From NCBI RefSeq assembly GCF_001577835.2, contig NC_029533.1:12031-76030 (forward strand): DNA of 64,000 nt. The letters run 5' to 3'. The DNA is from Coturnix japonica (taxonomy: Eukaryota; Chordata; Aves; Galliformes; Phasianidae). This document shows positions 42,683 to 58,605 of the stretch, one piece after another. Each line of letters starts with the position of its first letter. The first letter of the stretch is position 1. The translations under genes were made by a program, and so were the position numbers. The notes under the pieces were generated by a model, which saw only the letters and a list, made by a program, of their open reading frames with translations, searched no databases and had not been told where the DNA came from.

Positions 42683-45600
42683 ATGGGTATTCTTGCTGTA
42701 TTTGCCCTACCACTGCTTCTTCTAGGGATCAGTGGAATCATTTATATTTATCAGACAGTCATATGGCTAGTGTCCAAATCAGCAGTGCAAAACAAGGTGG
42801 TGGTGATCACAGATGCCATCTCTGGACTAGGCAAGGGTGAGTTGTCTCTTTACTTCCCAGAGTCAGAGAACACTACGTCTATGATTCTTAAGTGTACTTT
42901 TAAAATCTCAGATACAGGAACCACTGATGAACTTTTAGGAGCTGCAGAGCTTTGAGTTTACTTAACTGAACAAAGTAGGAGGTTTTGTAAGCATGTCAAG
43001 TGCTATTTTTAGCACTTTGCTACTATGAAATCTAATATCACAAGTTGTCACTTTTGAGTAGCAGCAAATCAGCATTAACTGGTGTTACTTTTCTCTGCTA
43101 CATGTACGTTTTAAGCCTCTAAAGGCTTCCACTTTTTCAGTTCCCTGTAACTGTGTTGACCCTTCTCTCCCTGCAAATTGCTGCCCCTCTGTCACCTACA
43201 TTACTCTTCCCTTGGTATCCTCCAGAACCTCCAAAAGTGATGCCTGACCATGTATGATTATGTGTTCAGTAAAAGAAAGGAAAGGATGTGTGGTAGTTAC
43301 TTTATTTATCTCAGGCCACAGGAAAATTCCTTTCCCAACATACTAGAATTTCTGGACAAATGGACACATTTATCAAAGTTTAAAAAGTAACAACAAAATT
43401 GATGTTTTCAGTAGTTTATAACAGCTAATTAAGCTTGATTCATGGACTTTTTAAAATGCTGTAGCACAAAAGAGTCCAGACGAATACACCACTGGTTTCC
43501 CTTTTCCTGTTGTTCACAAAATACTCTTATTCATCAATTTTGTTATTAGATCTGCCCTGTTAAGTTTATAAGAATAATATTGGTGTAGCTATCTATCATA
43601 GTAAAAGTAAATAATCTTTTTAAGTCACAAAATTTTTCAATTCTATTCTATTCTAAAAAGAAATAAAAGAAATTCTTAAAAAAAAACAGTTGTGAAAGAT
43701 AAAAGTTACATAAATAGAAGTTTTCACTGGAAATGTTTAAAAGTCTTATACAATACTTCCATACAGATATTAAGATTCTAAAATTGAAATTGAAAGAATC
43801 CAAGGTAGACATATAAGAATATCTGAATTTTCCTGAGGGGACTGAAATATGAAGAAAAAAATATTTTTGAAGAGCGGAAAATGATGCCTATTCAAGAAGG
43901 GTCCTAGGAAGCAAAACAAATTAAAGAGATGGGAAAAGCAAGAGTAATTGTGAGTAATTATATTGTTGACATTTGTAAATTTCTTTTTTTTATATATTTT
44001 GAACCTTTCAAAATTAATGAATTTTAAATGAATGATTCAACATCATTAGCAAAAACATCCTCCCAGTTCAACTAAAATGAATATAATCAAACTGCTATTA
44101 TTGTTCTTATTTCTTTTGAACTTCTTTCTTAGAATGTTCTCGAGTGTTTCATTCAGGAGGGGCAAGACTTGTGTTGTGTGGCAGAACATGGGAGAAGTTG
44201 GAAGCCTTGTATGATGCTTTAATTAGTGTGGCAGACCCCAGTACGGTAAGTGTTTTTTCACACTGCTCTGGAAACTGACAAGTAAAAAGGTAAAAACCTT
44301 GTTCAGGTACAAAAAGTGCTTTTAAATCCACTAAAATGAGGTAGACATGGAGCATGATTCACATGCCAATAGTGATTTTGGTCATCCACAAAATACACCC
44401 AGCACAGTTCAGAGAGAGAAAGAAAGGAATAGTTTAGAAGAGCATGGTGTCAAAAATAAATCAAATGCTCCTGAGTGGACCTGCATTTTGAACTAATCCC
44501 TGCCCAAAGCTAGACAACTAGAAATGCTAGGTAGATTGATTTACATGTTAATTCAGATGTAGTTCTCCATTCAACTGTGTGAACTGTCATTGTTTTTGCA
44601 TAACTAGAGTGTTCAGGAAGTGGGAGATGGTTCCAAGGATTTAAATAATCTTAAATATTTCTGCTAATTTGGGAGAGTTCCCAGATTGCAGTCAATGGGA
44701 GCACAAGTCCCCTTCCCTCATTGCCACTGAGTAAGCATGCGAATAGACATACAAGACCTGCAAAGGCTTCCCATGTTGTCAGAGGTGGTTCTTTGGGAGG
44801 TGTTTCTTTGGTGCTCATGGAAAATCTTTCCTTCTCTGATAAGACTTGTTTTGGAGCATAAGTAGTCCTTAAACAAATTACGTAGCCATTTGTCACCAGG
44901 TCAACAGTATTTGTATGTCACCCTTTTTCCACATTGAGCTTCATTCATCTGTATAAAGAAATAATGTGTTTGTGCTAATTTGTGCGATCAACTAGGAAAA
45001 ATGATTAAGTATAACTAAGGGACCCGCATTTCTTCAGTATAATAATAAGTGAAAATCTTCAGAGTTCATTCCTCTATCCTGTAGCTAATAAAATCTATAT
45101 CTTCGAAAGAAATAAGACGTGTGGTTTGGATTACCTATAGTTAAATAAGTCATTCCAACTTCCAATTTTCCATGTAAATTCAGTTCCTCCTTATATATGT
45201 AAATCATCTCTTAAAGCACCATGTTCTGTGGGCAGCAAAGTTTTGTTTACGAAAAGAGAAATGATAGGAGTCCTCCCGTATGTATATTTATCTGTATTTA
45301 TTGGATACAGCTATTCCAGCTTACTCTTCCTGAGGTGTTTTACCTTATATACCTGTATCCAAATTTCAGAGTACAAGAATACCTGTTACTGAGTTACCCT
45401 CTTTCCAGAGCAGGTTGAAGGAACAAAACAGGACTTTTGTAAGAATGGTAATGCACTTTCTTCAGATACAGTGGTAAATTTTTTAATTTTATTTTATTTA
45501 TATATATATATATATATTATTTTTTTTTTGAAGAGCAAATAGAAATAAATTTTTATGTATAAGGAGTCTGAAGTCAAGAAAACCAACAAAGTACTTTGAC

Positions 45601-48600
45601 ACACCAATGGGTTATATCAAGCAGGTATTCCTTATTACAGCACTGGGTCCATGAGGATCGCTCTGCCAATATGTGCATGAAGAGAAGCAGAGACTGCATA
45701 TTTAAAGACATAGTGTATATTCATTATATTCCAAGGACATGTGTGGAAACTCCAGTCATGGAGTTCCCTCTAGAGCTCACTCCGGGACAGTGGGAACAAA
45801 CCCAGGGGAGCAGGAACAAAAGTGCCTCCCTTCTCTTAACAGCGTGGTGTGTCACAGCATGGTGCGGCGCACCCGACCACGTGCATTTCGGGAGAGGGGA
45901 AGGGAAGGGGGATTGCGATTGGGTCTAAAAAACAATGAAGGAGGAAAAAGTGATATGAGAACGAATGGCAGTTTAATAATCCAATAACTCTAAACAACAA
46001 CAAGAGAGTTTCAACAAAGAGAATACCAAGTCCCCAATCTCACTGATGAGCTGTGGAAGGCGGGAAGCTCCGACCACGCTGTCTCCTCACAGGGAGCCAG
46101 GCCAGAAAAAACTTGTCCCTTTCCTCACTTCTCCTCTGGTGCAGTTCCCCACATGCCCATTTAAGGCTGTTCACAGAAAAAACTTGTCCCCTTAACTCCC
46201 ATTATTCCGCATGGTGTTCTGATGTGGAATACCAACACCAACCAAATTACAAAACCATAACAACTCCAAAAAATGATTAACATCTCCAGTGGTTGTGAGT
46301 TGAAGGCCAGTAGTCATTCTCACTGTAAATTTCCAACCTTTTAAGGGGGGTAGCCCAAACCGGTTCCCACTGATGTTACATTGAGCTGAGGCATCTGTTT
46401 TGCCATCTTATCTTCAACAACAGGACATCCATTCTGCTTTTTTATCTTCACTTGACAATGATTTTCACAGTTAAGTGTCCACTGTATTTTGTTCTTGAGC
46501 TTATGTTCATGCAGACCTCCTGTTCTTCAGCTTCTATCCACTAGAGTTACACAAAGGGCTTCTCTCACAATATGGAAAAGCTGTGCTCATGATTCAAATC
46601 CTTGAATATTTTTTTCCTTTATTAGACATATACACCAAAGCTAATTCTTCTGGATATCTCAGACATAGACTATATTCAAGATGTAGCAAAGGAAATCCTG
46701 AATTGCTATGGTTGTGTGGATATACTGATCAACAATGCAAGTATGAAAGTAAAAGGAGCAGTGCAGAGCATTTCATTGGAACTTGATAAAAAGATAATGG
46801 ATGCCAACTATTTTGGACCTATAACATTAACCAAAGGTATTTTCAATTTTTTCACTTTTTCCTGTCACAACTTAAAGCTTGAAATCCAAATCACTGGCAT
46901 TATTCTGATGCATTAGCATTTAATTTTGCCTTCTTCGCTACAATCAGAATCAAGTCTCTGAACATAAGATTTAGGAGAATTTAATTAAAATCAGACAGGA
47001 AATATATCAGGCTTCGAAATATATTAGTATGTATTTGAAAAAAAAAATTTCTGTGCTTGCTGCCTTTGTTACAGAGAAACACTACTATAAAAATGTTGAC
47101 TCCATCTCAGACTTATGATACAGTTAGTACAAGCTATACCAAGTGGGAAGAGTCCTGAGTCTGGTGTGTTGGCAGCAGATGGTTGTGATCGCCTCAGAGG
47201 GGACTGATAGGACAGGCAAAGTGGGGAGTAGTATGTGATGGAGGGGCTGTACTGCACAGAGCTTGCAATTGGCAGTGACACATTTGAAAGCTTTGGATAA
47301 GGATTAAAGTACAAGAAAATAAGCAAGTGTCATTTTGGAAGTCTATTGGTCAGTAGATTGATTGTAGAATAGCACCACAGAAAGTAACCTAGGGGTTATG
47401 ATTGACAGCAACTTGAATATGAGTCAACAGTGTGCACTGACAATCAGAAGAGCCAACCATATCCTAGAATGCATTAAGCAAAGTATAGCTACATGGGCAA
47501 GGAAAGGGATCATCACACTGCTTTGTGCTGGAGGTCAAAGTATATGAGGAGCGGCTGAGGTACCTTGGTTTGTTGCATCAGGGAAGGATCAGGAGCAGGT
47601 TAGGGAAGTATTCTTCATCAGAGGGTAGTATGCATGGAACAGTTACCCAGGGCAGTGGGCATGGGTCGAAGCTGCAGGATTCACAAAGCGTTTGGACATC
47701 TCTCTCAGACACAGGGTTTGTGTGGTGCTGAGTGGAGTCAGGAGCTGGCCTTGATAACCCCTATGGGTCCCTTCCCGATTTGAATATTCCATCATTCTAT
47801 GATCTTAGTGTTCATTAAAGTTTTACTACCTATAATTTAACTGTTATTTCTTTACTCTGAAGATATTAAGCTCTTTCACTTTTTTAGCTTTTTCTTTCCA
47901 TTTCTTTTTTCAGCCATTCTTCCCAATATGATTTCTAGAAGAACTGGCCAAATAGTTTTAATTAATAGTATTCAAGGAAAAATAGGAGTCCCATTTCGTG
48001 CAGCTTGTAAGTTATACATTTATTCATAACACATTTTTTTAAATTCATAAATAATAATAAAAAAGTTCACACAATATCAATTCTAATGTAAAAATATTTA
48101 GTTAGTAAAAGTGGTGATTTCCAGCCTTAGTAATTAAATGATTAATAATATATCTGACTGGAACATTTTCAAAGTCAAACTCAAGAAAAAGTATTGTGAA
48201 ACATGACTTCTGCCTGTGGTGCCTGAGAATAGGTAGATACCAAATGTGGCAGCAAATTTTTAAAGTTCTTGGGAGGGATTCAGAGATTAGTGAGCTTGTA
48301 GTTCTAATATCTTGTGGTGGCTTCACACTGATAGAAAACTAAGCTTCACCACACCTTTCTCTCACTTCCCCTCCTCAAAGAAACATTTGGATGTTGTGTT
48401 GATGAATCTGATTTAGCTGGGAAGTATTGGTAATGGTTGGACTAGATGATCTTCTAGGTCTTTTCCAACCTTGATAATTCTGTGATTCTATGATTCAAAT
48501 AAACAGAGAAAAAAAGTACTGTAAAAAGTGGCTCATAGATAAGGAGTGGATAATTAAAATGAAAAAAAAAAAAAGGCCATGCAGAAGCAAAAGAAGAAAA

Positions 48601-50047
48601 CATTAATTTTTTTAAATATTAACTTTATAAATACTGTTTATAAATATAAACTTTTTAAAAAATATATATGTTTATAAATATAGAACTGTAACTGAAAACC
48701 TATAGAATTATTGCTGCAGGGCCAAGGCCAAATTCATTGGCAAAACACACAACTTGTCTTCCAGAAACAGCTATGTATTTTACTGCATTTTACTAATGTG
48801 TCGCAAACTACAGCATCAGATGGGGTGGACGCTCCTCTCAGAGACAACTGTGTGTCTTCTGAAGATATTTTCAAACGGTAGAAATAATAGCAAAGCTGCT
48901 CTTAACCCAAGATTTAGTGTTTGTGATTGAGAAATCCAGACATGCCTTCTCACATGCATAGGGAGGTTCAAATATATAACTTATTTAAAACTTTCCTGTA
49001 AATTTCATTTTTTCCTGTTTGTTTTAAATACATCATAAGATAATTTCAGACTGAAGTTATTCACAGTTCTTTTGCCTTATTTTGGATAATTATTGGATAA
49101 TTATTCCCTGATAAATTTTCTAGACATTCTTGTTCCACAGAATTTCATCATACACATAAAACCATACATCCAAACTTCCATATGATTTTTCTTTCTTTCA
49201 GATGCTGCTTCTAAACATGCTGCTGTAGGTTTTTTTGATTGTCTTAGAGCAGAAATGGAAGAATTTGATATTTCTGTCAGCACTGTCAATCCAACCTTCA
49301 TCTGTTCATACCATCATCAGCCAGCACCTGGCAACTGGGAGGCATCAATTTGGAAATGTAAGGTTTGATGAAACAAGACAGACATTGGATGAGTTCCATA
49401 CAGCAGCATGGAAGCTTCTCCTAGGGAGAAGAAAAGAGCACAGGGAAAAAAATGGAAATGACAATGAAATAAACAGGTTAGGGGAACAAAAGGAAAGAGA
49501 GACTGGAGAGATCATATGATTACGTTAAAAAGAGGAGACATACAGAAAGGTACAATATAGTATGAGAAAAAAATACATCAAGGTGTGGAGAATGGAGGGT
49601 GAGAAGAGAATGAAAGGTACAAGGGAGATTTCAGCTGTGCTCAGGTTACTTCTTCCCTTAGGAAAAATCTTAGAGTGGATGGTAAGGAAATACAAAAGAA
49701 GAGATGGGAGGGGGTAAGGAAATGAAAGTGTGTATGAAGTTAACTGAACTGATGTACTAGCACTCTATCTTCTTGCCACAGTTCCCTCAGGTGCACCTGC
49801 CTGTTTGTACTTTTAATTTCTCTCTCTTTGATTCACAGTCTTTTTCAGAAAGGTGACTTACGGTGTGCACCCAGCAGAGGTGGCAGAGGAAGTCTTGCGC
49901 ACAGTGAGCAGTAAGAAGCAGGAGGTGCTGATGGCCAACCCTATTCCCAGAGCAGCAGTTTACATTCGCACCTTCTTCCCTGAAATGTTTTTTGCCATTG
50001 TTGCTTCAGGGATTAGAGAAAAACTGAAGACAGAACAAGAAAACTGA
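42683..50047 (+). CDS. DHRS7C: DHRS7C, dehydrogenase/reductase (SDR family) member 7C, complete
   Basis: Six coding exons: 42683-42836, 44133-44245, 46626-46836, 47914-48006, 49202-49357, 49839-50047. They total 936 bases, 311 codons plus stop, against about 312 residues in mammals. All borders are GT/AG and every phase is kept. The start [15 protein letters not shown] gives an N-terminal membrane anchor (residues about 3-22). The cofactor motif reads TDAISGLG at 43-50, the usual TGxxxGxG with D for G, as in DHRS7C of other species. NNAS is at 125-128, and catalytic Ser178, Tyr191 and Lys195 (YAASK) are present. The family member acts in the sarcoplasmic/endoplasmic reticulum of heart and skeletal muscle and has been linked to calcium handling and retinol oxidation. 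Intron 2 holds a solo LTR and introns 3 and 4 hold CR1 pieces, none touching a splice site. The AG just before the start (42679-42680) hints at a 5' untranslated exon upstream. No damage is seen, so this is a working gene by sequence. Confidence 0.95.
45754..46262 (-). mobile_element. Solo LTR in DHRS7C intron 2 (relative of 26392-26894)
   Basis: The reverse complement of the 503-bp LTR family at 26392, diverged by many substitutions. On the minus strand it starts TGTTATGGTTTTGTAATTTGG. It is flanked by actcc (45749-45753 and 46263-46267). The end base pair is altered from the canonical TG...CA. No internal viral genes remain; an old insertion. Confidence 0.9.
47330..47805 (+). mobile_element. 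CR1 LINE 3' fragment in DHRS7C intron 3
   Basis: CR1 ORF2 end and 3' UTR text: 'gtgcactgacaatcagaaga', 'gtttggacatctctctcaga', 'gggtcccttcccgatttgaa', closing at 'catcattctatgatctt'. An older subfamily with internal deletions. Confidence 0.8.
48415..48497 (+). mobile_element. CR1 LINE 3' tip in DHRS7C intron 4
   Basis: About 80 bases: 'ggttggactagatgatcttc', 'ttttccaacc', ending tctgtgattctatgattc. The extreme 3' end of a CR1, heavily 5'-truncated. Confidence 0.9.
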
Positions 50048-50117
50048 TTTTGTTTTCTTCTCCCTGCTTATGACCTGAAAGATGTTTACGTTTGATTTCT
50101 GCTACCTGTATGGGTGG

Positions 50118-50123
50118 AATAAA
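50118..50123 (+). terminator. Poly(A) signal of DHRS7C
   Basis: AATAAA 71 bases after the DHRS7C stop. The 'ccagtgtctcagtgatttac' stretch follows; no nearer signal exists. Confidence 0.7.
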
Positions 50124-50750
50124 GTAGGAGGCTGCTACCCCCAAACCAGTGTCTCAGTGATTTACTATCATTGGCACTCAATCATCTGTGAGATTTCCAC
50201 TGTTTTAGATTTAGTGAATATGACAAGGGAAAATATGACAAGGACTCCATCACTTTTGTAACAGAGCAATTCTCAATATAAATGGGCAGGTCAAAGCTTT
50301 GGGGACTCGTAACGACTTGTCAGAATAATCTGAAAGTGCTAGGATTGATGGGGATTTACAGGAATGAAAGGACGGGGATGGAGGGAGATGTGGGAAACAG
50401 GTATAAAAATTAATGGAAAAGGGTGTTGGAGCTCCATCACATTGTTCGCCAGACACACTTTTTTGTAAGTATTTATAAATGGATATTCAAATATTGACCC
50501 CCAAATTGAGCTAAACTAATTCAATATCTCATCTGTGACAGGACCATGAGACATATGCAAAAATATAGAATGGGACAAAAATACAAATAAATACAGATTG
50601 GAATCTTCCAGTTTCTGACAATCTGCTACACAAGCATGTTACATTTGTCTCCACATCTTGTTAGACTATCCCTTCAGTCAGTCCTTTTGCACAAATATTT
50701 TCAAATTCTTGCTAAAATAGTCCATCTCTCAAGACAGTAATTCATCATAC
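50124..50750. other. Intergenic, nothing recognised
   Basis: Short AT-rich interval between the DHRS7C 3' end and the start of the 8-kb repeated unit. Confidence 0.4.
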
Positions 50751-50869
50751 ATTAGAACAAATATTGATTTATGTTTTCTTTGAATGTGATGTCAAATAAT
50801 ATCTTCTTATATGTCCTACTTTTTTTTCTGTGGAACAAAAATCACTCTCAAATTGTTCACTCAGTTACT

Positions 50870-51250
50870 CGTTTTCCAAGATGAAGAGCCCTGGTGTCAA
50901 TTTGCCCTCTCTTTTGGAGACTTCCAGATTATTATTCTTATTCTTCTGTATATATTCTCTAGTTTTATCTGTTTGGGGTTTTACTGTTTTTTCTTTTTGT
51001 TTTTTGTTGTTGTTGTTTTTAAGATCGAGAGGACACAGCTGCATGCAGTATTCAAGAGAGATAGACACTGTATTCATAAACAGGCTTACAGATATTTCCT
51101 GGATTGCTATCCCATTTCTTTTTTCTGCATGTCTTTTGCAAAATCTTAGTTCTGAGATGCTTTTCTACTGGCCACTGAATACTGAGTTTCCCCCACCATT
51201 CTGTTATGTGAGATTATTATGCAGCAGATCCAGTGTAAGAATGAACGTCA
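50870..51250 (-). mobile_element. Probable ancient CR1 fragment, minus strand
   Basis: Words such as 'acacagctgcatgcagtatt' and 'tcaagagagatagacactg' resemble the reverse of the CR1 3' region ('acagctgcacacagtattca'). Diverged; edges uncertain. Repeated at 58882-59262 as part of the tandem unit. Confidence 0.4.
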
Positions 51251-54200
51251 TTTGTGTCAGTTGTGTAAATTTTGTAGATCACCAAAGTTCTCTCACTAGG
51301 CTTCTCTTCCCTATCACACTTCTCCATTTCATGACAAATGCTTACATCTTCTTACCCCATGAGATGAACCAGAGAATGTAAATAAAGCCAAAAGAGAAGT
51401 GTTTTGATTTTAAGTTTCACATTTGAGAGCTAAAATTTGTCTGTTTAACCCTCCTCTTGCCTCTCTTGTGCCATCAACACTCACAGAGATCATAAGTGGC
51501 TACCTCCTCTTTTGCAGACCTCAGCAAAATGCCTTACCTGCTGAACCCCTTCGTACTCCTAAAGCATGCAACCAAACTACACTTCACCAACTACACTACA
51601 ATGGCCAGTTGCTCATGTAGTTGCCAATACCAGCTGAACTAATAGACCTCTTCCCATCAGTAAGAATCACTAAATGTGAAAGAAAATTCTCAGTGCAAAG
51701 AAATATATTCTTATCTGGTGGAGAGATTAACCTCCTCCAGAGTTGGACTCTGGAGGAGAGAAGGCTCTGGGGACACCTCATATCACAAGTCTAGTTGCTC
51801 TGTTCTCAAAAAGCAAAAATTCATCTATTTCACTCAGGGATGTTGTCAACAATTAGTCAGAAGCAGTGGGTTCCTGCATTACCCACTGAACCTTGATCTG
51901 TTTTCTTTTGGAGGACTGAGTTTCTATTGTTGATTGAATGACTGTTCTTTAGTAGTGAAGTCAGACATCCATATATGTGTAACTCCTTTCCTCATCAGAA
52001 TTCTGTTCCCTCGAACAAATGAGCAGTACTGTTGTCTCTGATGTACTTGGCTTGGTGCCTCAGCAATAGCCAAAACCTCAGCTCCACAAAGACAAAATAT
52101 GAAATTACTGGGCAGCTTCTCCAGAAAAAGGTCAAAGAATCTGGACATCACAGCTAAATATGTATCAACATTGTTCTACTTTGCTGTAAAAACAGGTAGA
52201 TTTACCATTAAAATAAGCTGAATAATCTTTTTGCTCTCTTTCTCACTTCCTAAATATCAGCAGAAATTCTTCATTGATTTCAAACACTTGAAAAACATTG
52301 AACATTATAAGGAATGAAAATGAAAATGGTAAGAATAACAAAGGCTAAAATAACAACGCATGAGGCATCAAGAAATTTTGAAGCTAGAAAGCAAAAGCAA
52401 GTCATATCTAAACAGTATTTAAATACCTAAATAAATTGTCAAGAGCATAGAACTAAACTGTTCTCCCTTTCCATTGTCATAAGACAAAGTGCTAAAATTA
52501 CTGCAAAGGAGATTTGCGGGGTAAGAATTTTCTGCTAAGAATAGTTAAGCATTAAGGATAAATTGTCACAGAAATATCAGAATGCCTGCCTTTGGAGGCA
52601 TTAAAGAACAGATTAAGGAAACATCTGTAAAAAAGCAGTGTAGCTTTGGCTTATCCTGACTGGGGAAAAAGAAGGATTAAGTGACCTTTTAAATGGGTCA
52701 CGCTTTTCAATAATCTTGTGGCTTTGGTTTGATTGTTTTTTTTTAACAAGTTTTTTTCACTGACATTTCTGAACTGTTTTTATCCCCTAGGGAAATGACT
52801 CATTTAATACAAAGTTTTTTGTTTCATTTCTCCTTTTAATACTTTAAGAGGCCTACAACAAAGCTTTACCAGAGATCATAGTGACAGAACAAGTGACAGG
52901 ACAATGGCTTTAAACTAAAAGAAGAGAGATTTAGTTCAGATGGCAGCTGTGCTTGTCACTCTTAAAATCAGTAGAAAGGAATAGGTGTCATAAATTACAT
53001 AAACTGCATCCTAGAAGTGCCTATTTCTCTCATTAACTTTTGCTGCACTCTGAGTAATCAGCACAACTGTAGCTTTGTCTGTGTGTACCTCTGAGCACAT
53101 CTTACTAAGATTTCATATCCATCAAATTTAAATGGGTCAAATGATCTAGAATATAAACACCACAATATTTGATGTTATAAATGCCTAACATCTTTTAGCA
53201 AGTTCCAGTGAATGATGAGAGAAGGGCCCCACAGTAAGTGAGAGAAAGAAACGGTTACAGAAACTGGGACAGGGGGAGTGAAAAGATAGTTTATGTAAAA
53301 GTTGTTAGAAGAATGGGGAGTGCAGACACTGGGTCTGGAATAACCAGGGGGATGAAGGCCATAAAGATAAGGGTGGAACAGCCTGAGAACAGTGTGGTGA
53401 TTAGATGTCCACAGGGCAACTGGAACCAATTTGGGGGGGTGCCCTCCCACAGGGTTAAAAGTTTACAGTGGGGAAGATGATGAGCCTTCATCCCACAGCC
53501 ACCCCAGGACACACTACACACACACAAGGGGGGAGGGACTGCATGCTAATGGGGTCTCAGGAATGTAATGAATATATATACAAATTCCTGCAAAATACTG
53601 ATTATTTATTAGTTCAACCTATATCTGTCACACATTTTCTCCTAATGGTGTGCAAGAGAGGTGGAGCTATCTCCCTTGCACCAGGGGGAATTAAGTCATT
53701 AAGCATACCTGCTTTATAACTACTTTGTGGTTATGGAGTTTGATTCCGCAAGTCACCAGGGTGCTCTCTGCAGTAAAGTGTCAGTTGGCAAGAAACCATC
53801 TAGCCCATCCACTGCCTAGAGATGCTGTATTGGGTTTGTTTTGTTTAAGATGTTTAGAAGTTGGGAAAAGGATAAATGCTAAATTAATGAGAAGGAGAAT
53901 ACAATGGTGTTCTTCTTTCTAAAGTTTGTGTGAATGAAGTAATGGTGCACAATGACCATGAGTTAATGGTTATATAGCTAGCAGACTGTATTTCTTATGT
54001 TAACTCTACAAGAGATAACGCTTAAATTCTACACCCTGAGATACTGTGACAGGACAGGAGCTAACAACTGTATGAAAACACAGGCTGATGACAAGGATTT
54101 TCTGATATTGATAGAGGAAACAAAACTTTAACCATGAAGTTTGGTATTTGAAATATTCAGAAAGAAGAAAGAAAAAAGAGAAACTGAATTTTGAAAGAGA

Positions 54201-54329
54201 AATTCCAAATATTTCTAGTAAGATTCAGTTTTGAGGGGAAGAGGATAACTCATGAGTGAAGAAACTTTAGGAGGTGTCTGGTCCAAGTTCCTTCGCAAAG
54301 CAGGATTATGTCTGAGGTATGATCAGTTT
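51251..54329. other. Intergenic, nothing recognised
   Basis: About 3 kb of AT-rich DNA between DHRS7C and the GSG1L2-like exon. Short open frames occur on both strands but none has protein-like conservation words. Duplicated in the second tandem unit. Confidence 0.4.
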
Positions 54330-55600
54330 TGTGAGAAATTTACTTAGGTCTGGAAAATCTAAAGGAGAAAGGCTGTACCATCTCTTCTGGGTAGGTAACA
54401 TCACTCTTGATGTCCTCCCAGTGGAAAAGTTTCTACTTATATCTAGTCCATACATCTCTTATCTAAACCTGTGTCTGGTGTTTCAAGTCCCACCATACAC
54501 CAGTTTGAAAAGTCCAGCTCCATGTAATAAAATCCTTGTAAATACTGCTGTTCTATATATTATGGGTATCTGAGGGCTTCAGGTCCCTCTGAAGCCCTCT
54601 GTGCATATAGAAAAAGCCCTCTTCCCTCAGCCTCTTCTTATACCACATCTGATTCAGCCCCATGACCATCTTTGTGGCCTTCTGCTGAAAGACCACTTTG
54701 TGAATGTCTTTACTGTGCTGGGGAGACTAAAACAGGATTCTACATATCATCTAATGAATGCTAATCAGAAGGCAGTAGTCATTTTCCTAGGCCTTTTAGA
54801 TAGGTTTTGTTAATATAGCCTAGGATGTTGTTAGCATTTCTTCCAGGCACATTTTTAGCTACCAAGCTGGACATCAGTTCAGCAAGATCCCCAAGTCACT
54901 CTCAATGGAGTTGATTTTCAACCATCACAGTAATCCAGTCAAACAATCTATGACACCACATTTCTCATTTCAATTACATTGCTGTACTTTGTCTGCATAC
55001 AGTCTTCTAGTTCCTCCCATTTGTTTCACGGGCTGCTTGGATTTGTGTACATACACTTGAGTTTTATTTTATCCTGTTCTGTCATCCCTGAGGACTCACT
55101 TTTTCTTGTCACCTTGTACCTTTTTCTTTCACTGTTAATCTCTGCTTAATGACACAATTCGCCTTTTCCATCATTCCTAGTAAACATTCCCCTCAACAGG
55201 TTGGTCAGCTTCACTAAGATTATTTTGTAAAGCTTTACCAAATGTCCCTTGTCTCCCCAAGCAGTTCCTGGTCCTCAGAGACAGTTCTACAGTTGTCAAA
55301 GCCTGTCATCAGGACCAGTTATGCAAAACCAAGTGTTGCCTGCAGCATCCAGGCCCTCCACCCAGTCTTTCTTCCTGTAGGGTCAAGGAAAACACAACCT
55401 GGACCGCCATGTCCTACACCTTCCCCCACAAATCATGGTTGTGTAGTCATTCTGGACATGCTCAAAGCCTCCCCAGTAGTATCTTTGGTGTCCACATGGT
55501 TAATCAGCAGGGGATAGTAGCCTGAGGTCTAGACAGACTTCAGTAGTCTCCCTGAAACATCTTATAGTCAATGCCCTAACAGAGAGCAAACATCCCTATA
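54330..55600 (-). mobile_element. Ancient CR1 LINE, minus strand
   Basis: Reverse CR1-like text: 'ccctcagcctcttcttatac', 'cccatgaccatctttgtggc', 'ctttactgtgctggggagac', 'cagcaagatccccaagtcac'. It is much more diverged than the CR1s in the middle block, as expected for a copy long resident at a conserved locus. Repeated at 62342-63612. Confidence 0.6.
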
Positions 55601-56295
55601 TCTTACTAGATCACCAGAAAATGGTCTTCAGTCCCTGAAGGAAACAGTTTCCTGCTATCACACACTGGCTACTGCATTTTCAGGATTCGCTGGCTCTGAG
55701 CACATGCCATGTACAGTTTCCACTCTTTGCCTGATGCCAGAAACCAAACCAGTTCTGCAGTTGCAGATCTGCTAGTGGAGAAAGAGCCATCTTCACCTCA
55801 CCAGAAGTCACAAGCACCCAGCGTTCCCAGTCCTGGGAGCCTCCAGCAAACAGTCTCCAGCTGCTCTTTCTTCTGTGCATATGGAGGTTCAGGCTCTTGT
55901 CTTTGCAGTGTCTCTGTGAATAACTTGTCAATTTAATCATCCTTTGTGCTATGCAGCCTGCTCACTTCCTCCCACAACTCCTTGACAGATCAAAACAGCA
56001 CATCTGCAAACAAGGGTGTGTGACTTCACATTTCTTGCCTTCAGCAAGAGACACCAGTCACTCAGCTTAAAAATCAGAGCAATGCAGAACCTATGTCACA
56101 GATGTTTTTTCTGAACTAGGACACATAAATCTGCTTTCGCAATACTAAGACTTCCTTGAAACATTCATGGAGTTTGTTTGTTTTTTATTAGAGAAGATAA
56201 GTATTGCTACACAAATATACAATTTTATTAAAACATATTTTTTCATTCTGTTCTGATTTTATGGTTCACAGTATGCCTTGAGAAAAGGTTAAAAT
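55601..56295. other. Probable 3' UTR and flank of the GSG1L2-like gene
   Basis: On the minus strand this follows the stop at 56296. Minus-strand AATAAA (tttatt on plus) occurs at about 56187, some 110 bases past the stop, and could end the transcript. No other feature is seen. Confidence 0.35.

Positions 56296-58605
<2,310 letters not shown>

Noticed and set aside
50811-51381. Open frames of 112-183 codons in both 8-kb copies
   Set aside because: Phe/Cys-rich frames in T-rich DNA. They persist in both copies only because the copies are near-identical, so this is not evidence of conservation.
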